A stretch of 64,000 nucleotides of DNA, from NCBI RefSeq assembly GCF_041477585.1, contig NZ_JBGNYA010000001.1, positions 1,550,001 to 1,614,000 on the forward strand. Direction: 5' to 3'. Shown here one piece after another: positions 1 to 8,899 of this stretch. The translations under genes and the position numbers were made by a program. The notes under the pieces are model-generated. The model was not told the origin of the DNA, made no database searches, and saw nothing but the letters and a program-made list of their open reading frames with translations. Positions within the stretch are counted from its first letter, which is position 1, and the number at the start of each line of letters is the position of its first letter. The DNA is from Halobellus sp. MBLA0158 (GTDB lineage Archaea; Halobacteriota; Halobacteria; Halobacteriales; Haloferacaceae).

Positions 1-773
1 GGGAGCTCGTCGAGGTCGTCTTCGAGCTCGCTCCGTTCGCGCTTCAGCGAGGAGATGCTCTCCTCTTGGCGCTCGATCTTCCGGCGGACGGATTCGAGCT
101 CCGAGCGGGTCTCGCGGAGCTCCTGGAGCTTGTCTTCGAGTTCGGCCTGTTCCTTGCGGCCCTGTTCGACGTCGCGGCTGCTGTCGTCGATGTCCTCTTC
201 GAGGTCGGCCAGTTCCTCGCGCTTGTCTTCGATCTTCTCCCGGAGGGTGTTGCGTCGGCGTTCCAGCTCTGGAAGCTCGCGCTTTTCCGATTCGATGCGG
301 GCGAGTTCGTCGTTGATATCGCCCTTTTCGTCTTCGAGGCGGCGGATCTCCGAGCGGATGGCCTCGACGTCGACGGGGCGCATGATGACGTCCCGGAGTT
401 GCTCGTCGCGAGCGGCGGCCTGGCGGGCGTCGTTCGTTTCGAGGAGGAACGCGAAGAGATCGGCGACCTCGGGGTCGTCGAGGTAGGCTTCCCCCTCGAA
501 CTGGACGCCGTCGCCGACGCGCTTGAGGGTTCGCTCGTAGGTCGTATCGCCGAGCGTGAGTTCGATGCGGCCCCGGTCGGCGTCGCCTTTCAGGGCGACG
601 CGCTCGCTGCCCATCGCACCCATAATCGAGCGGAGGAAGGAGGTCCGATTCGTCGCGTTCTTGCCGGTCAGAACCGTCACGCCGGGCGGAATGTCGACTT
701 CAGTTCGATCGATCCCCCCGACGTTCTCGACGGAGAAGTGAGCGGAGTCAGCCAATTGTTCCGAAGTAGCCAT
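1..773 (-). CDS. Archaea-specific SMC-related protein (3' end outside window)
   Basis: About 257 N-terminal residues are visible; the gene runs off the left edge with no stop. An ABC/SMC-like head begins with a Walker A-like motif at residues 37-45 (GKNATNRTS), followed from about residue 130 by a long Glu/Arg/Leu coiled coil. In canonical SMC/Rad50 proteins the motif ends GKS/T; here the Gly-Lys pair is Asn-Arg. To my knowledge this altered P-loop is typical of the haloarchaeal SMC-related family. A role in DNA handling is inferred from the architecture only. The ATG at 773 lies 22-30 bp from a minus-strand TATA-like box (795-803), which suits a leaderless transcript. Confidence 0.8.
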   Translation of the reverse strand, partial: MATSEQLADSAHFSVENVGGIDRTEVDIPPGVTVLTGKNATNRTSFLRSIMGAMGSERVALKGDADRGRIELTLGDTTYERTLKRVGDGVQFEGEAYLDDPEVADLFAFLLETNDARQAAARDEQLRDVIMRPVDVEAIRSEIRRLEDEKGDINDELARIESEKRELPELERRRNTLREKIEDKREELADLEEDIDDSSRDVEQGRKEQAELEDKLQELRETRSELESVRRKIERQEESISSLKRERSELEDDLDEL

Positions 774-1403
774 ATTTCGTGTAACTACGCTCGTGTATAA
801 ATGCTTTGTGCAACAACTCGACACTGAGTACCCGTTCACGGCGACGCCCGTTCGAGATCATCGAACCGTCGGGCGGTTTCGACCCATCTCTCGTCGGCGA
901 CGCGGCGGGAATCCCTGTCGCGCGCGCCGACCGGGTCCGCGCCGCGGAACGGGGGCCACTACCTCGGGTCGAAGGCCGATTCGTCGGGAGCGAGAGGAAC
1001 CGGGGACAGAATCGGGAGTTCCCGGCCCAGAGACAGAAGATAACAGTCGTACTTCCGTTACGCGTGTAGGACGCGCACGTGGCTCAAGAGTACCGCGCGC
1101 AGTTCCCGTCTCGCAGCGAACTGATCCCGTCGAGGGGGGTCCCACCGAATCCGACGACCTCTCCGAGGAAACCAACGTATCATTCGAATAAACCGAACGA
1201 CATTCAGTAGATACAGAATCGGAGAGAGGGTCCGGAATGCGCCGATTTTGGCCGTTCGAAACGGTTACTACACATATGATAAACGTTCGAAATGACGGAT
1301 CTACGGCGTTTGCGACCGCCTCCCGTCCGTTCGCTACGAGATCGAAATCTGTTCGAGATAACCGCAGTACTTAGGTCGATGGAGTGCAAGCGTCCGCACA
1401 GGA
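774..1403. other. 630-bp intergenic region, divergent promoters
   Basis: No convincing gene is seen here: the open frames are Arg-rich, not acidic, and overlap on both strands. The left end carries the TATA-like box (GTATAAATG at 795-803) for the SMC-related gene on the minus strand. The right end should hold the IclR gene promoter. A pair of CGTTCGAAA repeats lies at 1253-1292. The stretch 1204-1300 is visibly more A+T-rich than the coding DNA around it. Confidence 0.6.
1253..1292. promoter_or_regulatory. Paired CGTTCGAAA direct repeats upstream of the IclR gene
   Basis: CGTTCGAAA occurs at 1253-1261 and again at 1284-1292, 31 bp apart (about three helical turns). The first copy sits in a small inverted repeat, CCGTT-CGA-AACGG (1252-1264). 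The pair lies about 110-150 bp before the regulator start. Operator function is inferred. Confidence 0.35.
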
Positions 1404-2165
1404 ATGACCGACGACGCTCCCCCGCTGAAGACCATCCGTCGGGCCTTCGAGATAATGGACGTGCTCAAACAGCAGAAGCAGGTCGGCGTCGCGGAGCTGG
1501 CGCGCCAACTGGACCTCCCGAAGAGCACGGTCCACGACTACCTCCGGACGCTGCGGACGATGGGCTACGTCGTCAACGACGACGGGACCTATCGGCTCGG
1601 GTTTCAGGTGCTCGAACTCGGCGGCCAGGTGAAGTACCGCAATCGGCTGTTTCACGTCGCGAAGCCGGAACTCGAACGCCTGGTCGAAGAGACCGGCGAG
1701 CAGGCCAGCGTCAACGTCGAAGAGCGCGGCGAGTTCGTGATCCTCCACACGGAGTTCGGCGCCGACTCGCTCCGGCTCGGGATCTATCCGGGGCTTCGGA
1801 CGCCGATTCACACCCACGCGGGCGGCAAGGTGATCCTCGCGCACCTCGACGACGAGCGGATCCAGGAGATCATCGACACGCAGGGGCTCGAAGCGCGCAC
1901 CGAGTACACGATCACCGACCCCGACGAACTCGCCGCGGAACTCGAAGCGATCCGACAGGAGGGCTACTGCGCCGACCGGAACGAACAGGTGGTCGGGATG
2001 GGCGCCGTCGCCGCGCCGGTCACGATCGACGGCCGCGCCATCGGGTCGCTCGGCATCGTCTGTCCGAGCGACCGCCTGCTCGAAGACGACTACCGGGAGA
2101 GGCTCGCCGCCGAGGTACAGAAGTCGGCGAACATCGTCTCGGTCAACTACCAGTACGCTCCCTGA
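1404..2165 (+). CDS. IclR family transcriptional regulator
   Basis: 253 residues, the normal length for IclR proteins. A winged helix-turn-helix spans about residues 8-65 (AELARQLDLPKSTVHDYL as recognition region) and an IclR effector-binding domain about 75-250, including the family-typical stretch HTHAGGKVILAHL. Family members usually repress or activate catabolic genes in response to a small carboxylic or aromatic acid. It stands directly upstream of an acyl-CoA ligase and importer on the same strand, so control of that block is likely. The inducer is unknown. Confidence 0.9.
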   Translation: MTDDAPPLKTIRRAFEIMDVLKQQKQVGVAELARQLDLPKSTVHDYLRTLRTMGYVVNDDGTYRLGFQVLELGGQVKYRNRLFHVAKPELERLVEETGEQASVNVEERGEFVILHTEFGADSLRLGIYPGLRTPIHTHAGGKVILAHLDDERIQEIIDTQGLEARTEYTITDPDELAAELEAIRQEGYCADRNEQVVGMGAVAAPVTIDGRAIGSLGIVCPSDRLLEDDYRERLAAEVQKSANIVSVNYQYAP

Positions 2166-2228
2166 ACGCCGTTCGAGAGTCTCGGACGCTGTCGTGCGGC
2201 GTCGTGGCGCCACGTTCCCCCAGACAGA

Positions 2229-2237
2229 ATATTTAAG
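2229..2237 (+). promoter_or_regulatory. TATA-like box for the acyl-CoA ligase
   Basis: ATATTTAAG lies 28-36 bp before the ATG at 2265, in an A+T-rich patch within G+C-rich DNA. This predicts a very short or absent leader. Confidence 0.5.
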
Positions 2238-2264
2238 ATAGTTAATTACAATCCGCCAATAACG

Positions 2265-3935
2265 ATGGCTGATCCACGCGAACTAGAGAAATACTACTAC
2301 CACGAACGGGATTTCGAGACGATCGAGGAGATCGAAGAGTGGTTCGAGTGGCAGGTCCCAGAGCAGTTCAACATCGCCGAGTACGTCTGCGACCGGTGGG
2401 CCGACGCCCGGAAGAACCGCGTCGCGCTGTATCACCGCTCGTCGGACGGCGAGGAGACGGCCTACACGTTCCGACAGGTCCAGCGGTGTGCGAACCGCTT
2501 TGCGAACTACCTCGTCGAGCAGGGGATCGGACCGGGCGACTGCGTCGCGATCAACGGGACCCAGCGCCTGGAGTCGCTCGCGGGTCACCTCGCGGTGTTC
2601 AAGATCGGCGCCGTCTCGGTGCCGCTCACGGTCCTCCTCGGGACCGACGGCGTCCGCTACCGACTCGACGACTGTGGCGCCGACGCCTTCCTCGTCGACG
2701 AGGGCGCCGTCGACGCCGTCCGCGAGATCCGCGACGACGTCGACTCCCTGGACCTGATCGTCACCAACGACGACTTCGACCGGGAGGACGAAGTGAACTT
2801 CTGGGACGCGATCGAGGGGCAGTCCGCGGACTTCGAGACGGCGGCGACCGACGCCGAGGACCGGGCGTTCATCATCTACACCAGCGGGACGACCGGCAAG
2901 CCGAAGGGCGTGATCCACGCCCACCGGCACCTGCTCGGCGAGCTCCCGCAGTTCCTCAGCCTCCAGGGCGGCAGGACCGACGACGACCAGGTGCTGCGGA
3001 CCGTCTCCGAGTGGTCCTGGATTATGTCGCTCCCCGGCGTCGTGCTGCCGGCGCTGTTCTACGGCGTCCCGGTCGTCGGGTACTCGGGCCAGAGCTTCGA
3101 GCCCGATGTCGAGTTCGAGCTCATCGAGGAGTTCGGCGTCACCCACCTGAACCTCCCGCCGACGGCCGTCCGGATGATGATGCAGGTCGAAGACCCGGCC
3201 GGCCGCTACGACCTCGGGAGCGTCCAGTCGTTCACGACCGGCGGCGAGTCCGCCGACGAGAACATCATCGAGTGGGTGACAGAGACCTTCGAGAACGCCT
3301 CGTTCCTCGAGGGATACGGCACCACCGAGATCGGCGGGCTCATCTCCGACGACCCGGCGGTCGGCCTCGATCACCGGATCGGTTACTTCGGGGTCCCCTC
3401 CGTGGGTCACGACGTCGCCGTCTTCGACCCCGAGACCCGCGAGCGCATCGAGGAGCCCGGCGAGATCGGCGAACTGGCCGTCCGGTACGAGGGCGATCCG
3501 ATGCTGTTCGTCGAGTACCTCGATCTCCCCCGGAAGACGGAGCAGACGGTCCAGGACGGGTGGCTCTTCTCCGATGACCTCGTCTCCTTCGACGAGGACG
3601 GTTACTTCAGGTTCCACTCGCGCGCGGACGACCTCATCATCAGCTCGGGGTACCGCATCGCGCCCAAGGAGATCGAGGAGGCGATGCTCACCCACGCGGC
3701 GGTCCGGAACGTCGGCGTCGCCGGCGTCTCCCACGAGACCCGCGGTGAGATCCCGAAGGCGTTCGTCGTGCTCGACGACGGCTACGAGGCGAGCCAGGAC
3801 CTCGTCGAGGAGCTCCAGGAGTACGTGAAGGACCGCTTGGCGAAGTACGAGTACCCCCGCGAGGTCGAGTTCGTCGAGGACCTCCCGATGACGACCACCG
3901 GGAAGATCAAGCGGCAGTCCCTCCCGGACGAGTAG
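2265..3935 (+). CDS. ACSM-like acyl-CoA (aryl-CoA) ligase, AMP-forming
   Basis: 556 residues of the ANL superfamily. The ATP loop YTSGTTGKPKG is at about residue 205, the EGYGTTE adenylate motif is mid-protein, and the C-terminal catalytic-lysine context TTGKIKR is near residue 548. The N-terminus (FNIAEYVCDRW) resembles medium-chain/benzoate-type acyl-CoA synthetases. The reaction would be carboxylic acid + ATP + CoA to acyl-CoA + AMP + PPi. It follows the IclR gene and precedes an organic-acid importer, so it may activate the imported acid, possibly an aromatic or phenylpropanoid acid. The exact substrate cannot be read from sequence. Confidence 0.88.
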   Translation: MADPRELEKYYYHERDFETIEEIEEWFEWQVPEQFNIAEYVCDRWADARKNRVALYHRSSDGEETAYTFRQVQRCANRFANYLVEQGIGPGDCVAINGTQRLESLAGHLAVFKIGAVSVPLTVLLGTDGVRYRLDDCGADAFLVDEGAVDAVREIRDDVDSLDLIVTNDDFDREDEVNFWDAIEGQSADFETAATDAEDRAFIIYTSGTTGKPKGVIHAHRHLLGELPQFLSLQGGRTDDDQVLRTVSEWSWIMSLPGVVLPALFYGVPVVGYSGQSFEPDVEFELIEEFGVTHLNLPPTAVRMMMQVEDPAGRYDLGSVQSFTTGGESADENIIEWVTETFENASFLEGYGTTEIGGLISDDPAVGLDHRIGYFGVPSVGHDVAVFDPETRERIEEPGEIGELAVRYEGDPMLFVEYLDLPRKTEQTVQDGWLFSDDLVSFDEDGYFRFHSRADDLIISSGYRIAPKEIEEAMLTHAAVRNVGVAGVSHETRGEIPKAFVVLDDGYEASQDLVEELQEYVKDRLAKYEYPREVEFVEDLPMTTTGKIKRQSLPDE

Positions 3936-3975
3936 CGCGTCGGCTCCTCTCCTCCGTCTTCGGAAAGCAGTAGAA

Positions 3976-3984
3976 AGATATATG
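3976..3984 (+). promoter_or_regulatory. TATA-like box for the HAAT binding protein
   Basis: AGATATATG lies about 26-34 bp before the ATG at 4010. The binding-protein gene therefore probably has its own promoter behind the ligase gene. Confidence 0.45.
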
Positions 3985-4009
3985 TAATGCCGAACTATCA
4001 CTAACTTCT

Positions 4010-5329
4010 ATGTCATCTGGTAACACCAGTGGGATTGACTCGACAGACCGACGTAATTTCTTGAAACTGACCGGCGCCAGCGTCGTTGCCGGCTCGCTCG
4101 CCGGGTGTATGGGCGGCGGTAACGGCGGCGGCAACGGAGACGGCGGCGGTGACGGTGGCGGCGGCGACGGAACCACCGGTGGCGACGGCGCCACCACCGG
4201 CAGCAGCGGCGGCGAGGGCGACATCGTCGTCGGCGGCCTCCAGCCGTACACGGGGCCGTACGCCCAGACCACCCAGGAGTTCGTCGACGGCTTCAACTTC
4301 CGACGCGAGGAGATCAACGCCGACGGCGGCGTGCTCGGCCGCAATCTGGCCTTCGAGGACCGGGACACGCAGCTGGATCCCGCGGAGGCGAGCACCCTCG
4401 CGACCGAGCTCATCGAGGCCGAAGACGCCGTCGCGCTGACCGGGTCGATCTCCAGCGACATCGGGCTGACCGTCGCGCCGATCGCAGAGCAGAATCAGGT
4501 GCCGCACGTCCCGCAGTTCGTCGGGAGCTCGGAGTTCCTCTCGCGGGACTCCCGCTACAACTTCCGGATGGGCCTGGCACCTGCCCCGACGAACGCCCGC
4601 GCGGTGAGCCAGTTCATCGAGGACCAGGGCTTCCAGAACGTCGGCGCCATCATCGCCGACTACTCCTACGGCCGCGCCTGGGAGCAGAGCATCAACGCGA
4701 TCTTCCCCGACGACATCAACGTGCATATGGAGGTCGCGCCGTTCGGCGAGAGCTCCTTCACGACCTACCTCCGCGCGATGCCGGACGACCTGGACCTGCT
4801 CATCACGGCGAGCCACCCGCCGGGCGTGTTCACGATCTACAATCAGCTCCAGGGGCTCTCGAACGTCAATCCCGACTACGTCATCGGTCGCAGCGACGCG
4901 AAGCTCTCGGCCAACGCGCTCGGCGACTCGGTCACCCAGGGCTTCCTCGCGCAGACCCAGCCCGACCCGTTCTCCGACCAGTACGCCGAGGTCGCCCAGC
5001 GCTTCTACGACCAGACGGGCGGTTGGTTCGGCGTCCTGAACGCCGTCGGCTACGTCGTCGCCGACCTCATCGCGGCCGCGATCGAGGACGCCGGCGAGGC
5101 CAACCCCGTCGCCGTCGCCGACTCCATCCGGAACATCGAACTCGACACGCTGTTTGCCTCGCCGCTGCAGTACACCGAGTGGGGCGAACTCCAGAACCTC
5201 GTCCAGCTGATGGTCGGCTTCGAGTCCGGCGCGCCGGAGTACTACCCCGACGGCAGCGTCAATCTGACCGAGCAGTTCCGCTCCGAGCCGCTGCCGGCCT
5301 ACGATCCGTCGAGCGACATCCTCTCGTAG
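4010..5329 (+). CDS. HAAT-type ABC importer substrate-binding lipoprotein (set A)
   Basis: 439 residues. The Tat signal has Arg14-Arg15 (RRNFLKL) and a lipobox ending at Cys33 (SLAGC), followed by a Gly/Asp-rich linker to about residue 72. The rest is a Leu/Ile/Val-binding-protein fold of type I. It should be exported folded, anchored to the membrane by lipid, and pass ligand to the LivH/LivM permeases encoded at 6886-8744. In catabolic clusters such proteins often bind aromatic or short organic acids rather than amino acids. That reading rests on the neighbouring CoA ligase and beta-oxidation genes. Confidence 0.9.
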   Translation: MSSGNTSGIDSTDRRNFLKLTGASVVAGSLAGCMGGGNGGGNGDGGGDGGGGDGTTGGDGATTGSSGGEGDIVVGGLQPYTGPYAQTTQEFVDGFNFRREEINADGGVLGRNLAFEDRDTQLDPAEASTLATELIEAEDAVALTGSISSDIGLTVAPIAEQNQVPHVPQFVGSSEFLSRDSRYNFRMGLAPAPTNARAVSQFIEDQGFQNVGAIIADYSYGRAWEQSINAIFPDDINVHMEVAPFGESSFTTYLRAMPDDLDLLITASHPPGVFTIYNQLQGLSNVNPDYVIGRSDAKLSANALGDSVTQGFLAQTQPDPFSDQYAEVAQRFYDQTGGWFGVLNAVGYVVADLIAAAIEDAGEANPVAVADSIRNIELDTLFASPLQYTEWGELQNLVQLMVGFESGAPEYYPDGSVNLTEQFRSEPLPAYDPSSDILS

Positions 5330-5350
5330 AAACGTAACAGAACCGCTCCG

Positions 5351-6055
5351 CTATCCGCGGAGATACCCTTCTTTGATCGCGTCAGAGTGGAGCAGTTCCT
5401 CGCCGGTCCCCTCGGTCTGGATCCGGCCGTTCTCCAGGAGGTACCCGCGGTCGGCGAGGCCCAGCGCGCGGTCGACGTGCTGTTCGATCAGCACGACCGT
5501 CACGTCGTCGGAGATCTCCTCGATCGTCTCGAAGACCTGTTCGGCCAACTGCGGCGCGAGCGCGTTCGAGGGCTCGTCGAACGCCAGCACCTTCGGTTCG
5601 GCCATCAGCCCGCGGCCGATCGCGAGCATCTGCTGCTCGCCGCCGCTGAGCGTCCGCGCCTTCTGGTCGCGCCGCTCTTCGAGGACGGGGAACATCTCGA
5701 ACACCATATCGCGGTTCTCCTCGAAGGCCTCACGCTTGGTGAACGAGCCCATCCGGAGGTTCTTCTCGACCGAGAGGTCGCCGAACAGATTGCGCTCCTC
5801 GGAGACCTGGACGAAGCCGCGCTCGACGATGTCGTCGGAGGGTGCCTCGGTGACGTCCTGACCGAGCACCTCGACGCGGCCGTTCGTCGGCGTCAGGATG
5901 CCCGAGAGCGTCTTGAGGAGGGTCGTCTTCCCCGCGCCGTTCGGCCCGACGATCGAGACGACCGAGTCGTCCTCGCGGACCTCAAGGGAGACGTCCCAGA
6001 GGACCTGGAGTTCGCCGTAGTGGACGTCCAGGCCATCGACGTCGATGAGGCTCAC
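5351..6055 (-). CDS. livF: ABC transporter ATP-binding protein, LivF type (set A)
   Basis: 234 residues, the usual LivF length. Walker A GPNGAGKTT is at residues 37-45, the signature LSGGEQQML is near residue 138, and the Walker B region is VLAFDEPSNAL. Its start overlaps the end of the LivG gene by 4 bp, so the two ATPases are one minus-strand operon. They point opposite to their binding protein and permeases. It energises import through LivH/LivM in the cytoplasm. Confidence 0.92.
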   Translation of the reverse strand: MSLIDVDGLDVHYGELQVLWDVSLEVREDDSVVSIVGPNGAGKTTLLKTLSGILTPTNGRVEVLGQDVTEAPSDDIVERGFVQVSEERNLFGDLSVEKNLRMGSFTKREAFEENRDMVFEMFPVLEERRDQKARTLSGGEQQMLAIGRGLMAEPKVLAFDEPSNALAPQLAEQVFETIEEISDDVTVVLIEQHVDRALGLADRGYLLENGRIQTEGTGEELLHSDAIKEGYLRG

Positions 6056-6777
6056 GAGTCCACCTCCCCCAGGTACGCCTGGGTGACTTCCTCGTTCGAG
6101 CGGATCTCTTCGGGAGTCCCGTCGGCGATCTTCTCGCCCTGATTGAGGACGATGATCCGGTCTGTGACGCTCATGATCGCCTCCATGATGTGTTCGATCC
6201 AGAACACGGAGACCCCGCGCTCGTCGCGGGCGCGTTCGAGCGTCTTGGTGATCTCGTCGATCTCCGCGGGCGTCAGCCCCGCGCCGATCTCGTCGACGAG
6301 GATCAGCCTCGGCTCGGCGGCCAGTCCCTTCGCGAGTTCGAGCTGCTTCCGGTCGGCGATGGTCAGCGAGCCGGCCTCTTCGTCCGCGCGGCCGTCGAGG
6401 CCAACGAAGGCGAGCGCCTCGCGGGCGCGTTCTTCGGCCTCGTCCATCGGCACCGACTCGTCGTTGCCGAAGACCGCGCCCATCAGGACGTTGTCGAGGA
6501 CGCTCGATTCGTTGAACGTCCGGACGGCCTGGAAGGTCCGGGCGACGCCGAGCTGGGCCACCTGGTTCGGCGTCTTGCCGACCAGTTCCTCGCCGTCGAA
6601 GGTGATCGAGCCCTCGTTGGGCGGGTGGACCCCGGTGATCGTGTTGAACAGGGTCGTCTTGCCCGCCCCGTTCGGCCCGATCAGGCCCACGATCTCCTCG
6701 TCGCCGATGTCGAAATCGACGCCGTCGACGGCGACTAGCCCGCCGAATCGCTTGGTTACGTTGGTGGCGGTTAGCAC
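6052..6777 (-). CDS. livG: ABC transporter ATP-binding protein, LivG type (set A)
   Basis: 241 residues. Walker A GPNGAGKTT is at 34-42 and Walker B is LILVDEIGAGL. The signature region reads SLTIADRKQLELAKGLA, where the usual LSGGQ is replaced by LTIAD. Related divergent signatures occur in some LivG proteins, so this is probably functional. First gene of the minus-strand livGF pair, facing livH across a short divergent promoter. Partner permeases are at 6886-8744. Confidence 0.9.
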   Translation of the reverse strand: MLTATNVTKRFGGLVAVDGVDFDIGDEEIVGLIGPNGAGKTTLFNTITGVHPPNEGSITFDGEELVGKTPNQVAQLGVARTFQAVRTFNESSVLDNVLMGAVFGNDESVPMDEAEERAREALAFVGLDGRADEEAGSLTIADRKQLELAKGLAAEPRLILVDEIGAGLTPAEIDEITKTLERARDERGVSVFWIEHIMEAIMSVTDRIIVLNQGEKIADGTPEEIRSNEEVTQAYLGEVDS

Positions 6778-6885
6778 AGGTCCGGCTTTCCCACGATTCT
6801 ACATAAATAATTCGATGGAGTAGGTGCCGAAGCCGCCGTTGCGATATCCATAATATTTATACACACAGTACAACGATGGCCCAGT
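6778..6885. promoter_or_regulatory. Divergent promoter between livG and livH (set A)
   Basis: The 108-bp gap holds an A+T-rich box for each direction. ACATAAATAATT (6801-6812, read on the minus strand) lies 24-35 bp from the livG start. TAATATTTAT (6851-6860) lies 26-35 bp before the livH ATG. A second ATG at 6876 is out of frame with LivH. Confidence 0.55.
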
Positions 6886-7740
6886 ATGCTTGCCAGAGGC
6901 ATAGAACTGCTTATCGACGGACTGGCGAGGGGAATGATCCTCTCACTCTTCGGGCTGGGGATCACGCTCGTCTTCGGGTTGGGGGGCATCCTCAACCTCC
7001 TGATCGGCGTCTTCGCCGTGGTCGCCGTGATCGCCTGTTCCCTCATCCTGGGAACGGTCCCCGAGCTGCTCGTCGCCGGGCTCGGCGGCGTCGCCGCCGT
7101 CGCGTTGTTCGCGTTCGTGTTGGATCGATCGGTCATCTCCCTGGTCTACAGGGAAGAGGGCGAAGACCGGGTGCTGCTCGGCATCTTCGTCACGCTCGGC
7201 CTGTCGCTGCTGTTCGAGGGACTGCTCTTCGTGTTCTTCGCGGAGAGCTACTTCCTCGAAAGCAGCGTGTCCTCGGTGTCGCTCGCCGGGGTGAGCATCA
7301 CGGGGTCGTCGCTCGCGGTCATCGCTGCGGCCGGCGTCCTGTTCGGGCTCATCTACTACTTCTTCAACCACACGTACCTGGGGATCGCGACCCGGACCGT
7401 CATCCAGGACGAGACCGGGGCGATCCTCTGTGGGATCCGTCCCCGCCGCGTCCAGTCGATCGTGTTCGTCCTGAGCGCGGCCATCGCCGGGGCGGGCGGC
7501 GTCCTCTACGCGCTTGACGCCGAGGTGACGCCCGCGAGTTCCTTCGAGCTCACGACCTTCGCGATTATGGTCTCGATCGTCGGTGGCGTCGACAGCATCC
7601 GCGGCACGGTCGCGGCCGGGGTCGTCCTCGGTATCGTGATCACCGTCGCGGGCGCGCTGTTCGGCTCGTACCTCGCCACCGTGACGCTGTTCGCCGCTGC
7701 AATCGCCGTACTGATCTACAAACCGGAGCAGATATCATGA
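6886..7740 (+). CDS. livH: Branched-chain-type ABC permease, LivH family (set A)
   Basis: 284 residues, strongly hydrophobic, with about eight membrane segments and the LivH-type N-terminal segment (LFGLGITLVFGLGGILNL). It forms the membrane channel with LivM and receives ligand from the lipoprotein at 4010-5329. The stop overlaps the livM start by 4 bp, implying coupled translation. The ATG at 6886 is favoured because the TATA-like box is about 30 bp upstream. Confidence 0.92.
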   Translation: MLARGIELLIDGLARGMILSLFGLGITLVFGLGGILNLLIGVFAVVAVIACSLILGTVPELLVAGLGGVAAVALFAFVLDRSVISLVYREEGEDRVLLGIFVTLGLSLLFEGLLFVFFAESYFLESSVSSVSLAGVSITGSSLAVIAAAGVLFGLIYYFFNHTYLGIATRTVIQDETGAILCGIRPRRVQSIVFVLSAAIAGAGGVLYALDAEVTPASSFELTTFAIMVSIVGGVDSIRGTVAAGVVLGIVITVAGALFGSYLATVTLFAAAIAVLIYKPEQIS

Positions 7741-8744
7741 ACGTGAACGTCACCCGCGACCGGCTCCCGACCGTCATCGTGTTCGCAGTGCTGCTCGCCA
7801 TTCCGCTCGTGTTCTTCGACCCCTCGACGACCTACATCTCGCGGCGGTTCATCCGCGTGATGATCTTCGCCATCCTCGCGATGGCGCTGAACATCATCTT
7901 CGGCGAGACCGACCAGCTGATCCTCTTTATGGGCGGGATCGCCGCCGTCGGCGCGTACACGACCGCGCTGACCGCGGACGCGCTCGGGATCTCCCCGTGG
8001 CTCACGCTCTTCCTGGGGGCGCTCTTCGCTGGCGTCTTCGGCGCGCTGGTGTGCTACGTGGCCGCCCGCCGGCAGTTCACGGTGATCGTGCTGGCGATCG
8101 TGACCTTCGCCTCTCAGATGATCATCTCCGAGCTCCTGGTCGGCCTGCGGGACATCACCCGCGGCAGCACCGGCTTCCCGTTCAGCGGGCTCCAGCTCCC
8201 GGCCATCGAGCAGGCGACGGGGCTCGGCTCCTACGCGATCCAGTTCTACGTGCTGGTCGCGATCTTCGCCGGCGTGCTCGGGCTGTACACGTGGCTGCGG
8301 CGCTCGAAGTACGGGCTGGCGTTCGCCGCGATCCGGCAGGACGAGTTCGCCGCCCGCGCGACCGGCGTCGACGTGATCAAGCTGAAGGTGTTCGCCGGGT
8401 TCATCGCCACCTTCGTCATCGGGCTCGTCGGGCCGTTCTACGGCCAGACGACCGGGATCATCATCCCGTCGCTGTACAGCTTCAACTCCATCGACGTGCT
8501 CGTGCTGATCGTGCTCGTCCTCGGCGGGCTGCGCTCGCGATACGGGCCGCTCGTCGGCGCCGCGGTGATCATCTACATTGACAACATCCTGGGGAACTTC
8601 GGCCAGTGGCGGACCGTCGCGTTCGGCCTCCTACTGACGATCCTGTTCCTCTACTTCCGGGACGGCATCGTCCCCTCGGCGACGGAACTGCTCGCCGAGC
8701 GGACCCCCCTGGGATCGGTCCTCGACCGCGGGAAGGCCGAATAG
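7737..8744 (+). CDS. livM: Branched-chain-type ABC permease, LivM family (set A)
   Basis: 335 residues with nine or so hydrophobic segments. It carries the cytoplasmic-loop region found in LivM proteins, which contacts the ATPases (YGLAFAAIRQDEFAARATG). It pairs with LivH, whose gene it overlaps by 4 bp. It is the last gene of the set A importer and is followed by a 155-bp gap before the beta-oxidation genes. Confidence 0.92.
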   Translation: MNVNVTRDRLPTVIVFAVLLAIPLVFFDPSTTYISRRFIRVMIFAILAMALNIIFGETDQLILFMGGIAAVGAYTTALTADALGISPWLTLFLGALFAGVFGALVCYVAARRQFTVIVLAIVTFASQMIISELLVGLRDITRGSTGFPFSGLQLPAIEQATGLGSYAIQFYVLVAIFAGVLGLYTWLRRSKYGLAFAAIRQDEFAARATGVDVIKLKVFAGFIATFVIGLVGPFYGQTTGIIIPSLYSFNSIDVLVLIVLVLGGLRSRYGPLVGAAVIIYIDNILGNFGQWRTVAFGLLLTILFLYFRDGIVPSATELLAERTPLGSVLDRGKAE

Positions 8745-8867
8745 CGCTCCGACCCGACTGATTTTCGCCGCCGATCGAATCGTGTAGCGTCGCATCGCGT
8801 AGCCTCGCCTCGCCCCGCATTGTCTCGCCTTCGGCGACGCTCGCTCCGCGCGATGCTGGCACCGACA

Positions 8868-8876
8868 CATTAAATA
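8868..8876 (+). promoter_or_regulatory. TATA-like box that decides the start of the hydroxyacyl-CoA dehydrogenase
   Basis: CATTAAATA lies 24-32 bp before the ATG at 8900 but overlaps the earlier in-frame ATG at 8876. Archaeal TATA geometry therefore favours 8900 as the start of a leaderless message. Confidence 0.5.
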
Positions 8877-8899
8877 TGAACGATCCGAAGTTTCAACTG

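Noticed and set aside
793-1191. 132-codon plus-strand frame in the first intergenic region
   Set aside because: Arg/Gly/Pro-rich, unlike the acidic haloarchaeal proteins, and overlapped by equally long frames on the other strand.
2283-4001. Open frame of 572 codons on the minus strand
   Set aside because: Antisense to the acyl-CoA ligase; no recognisable domain.
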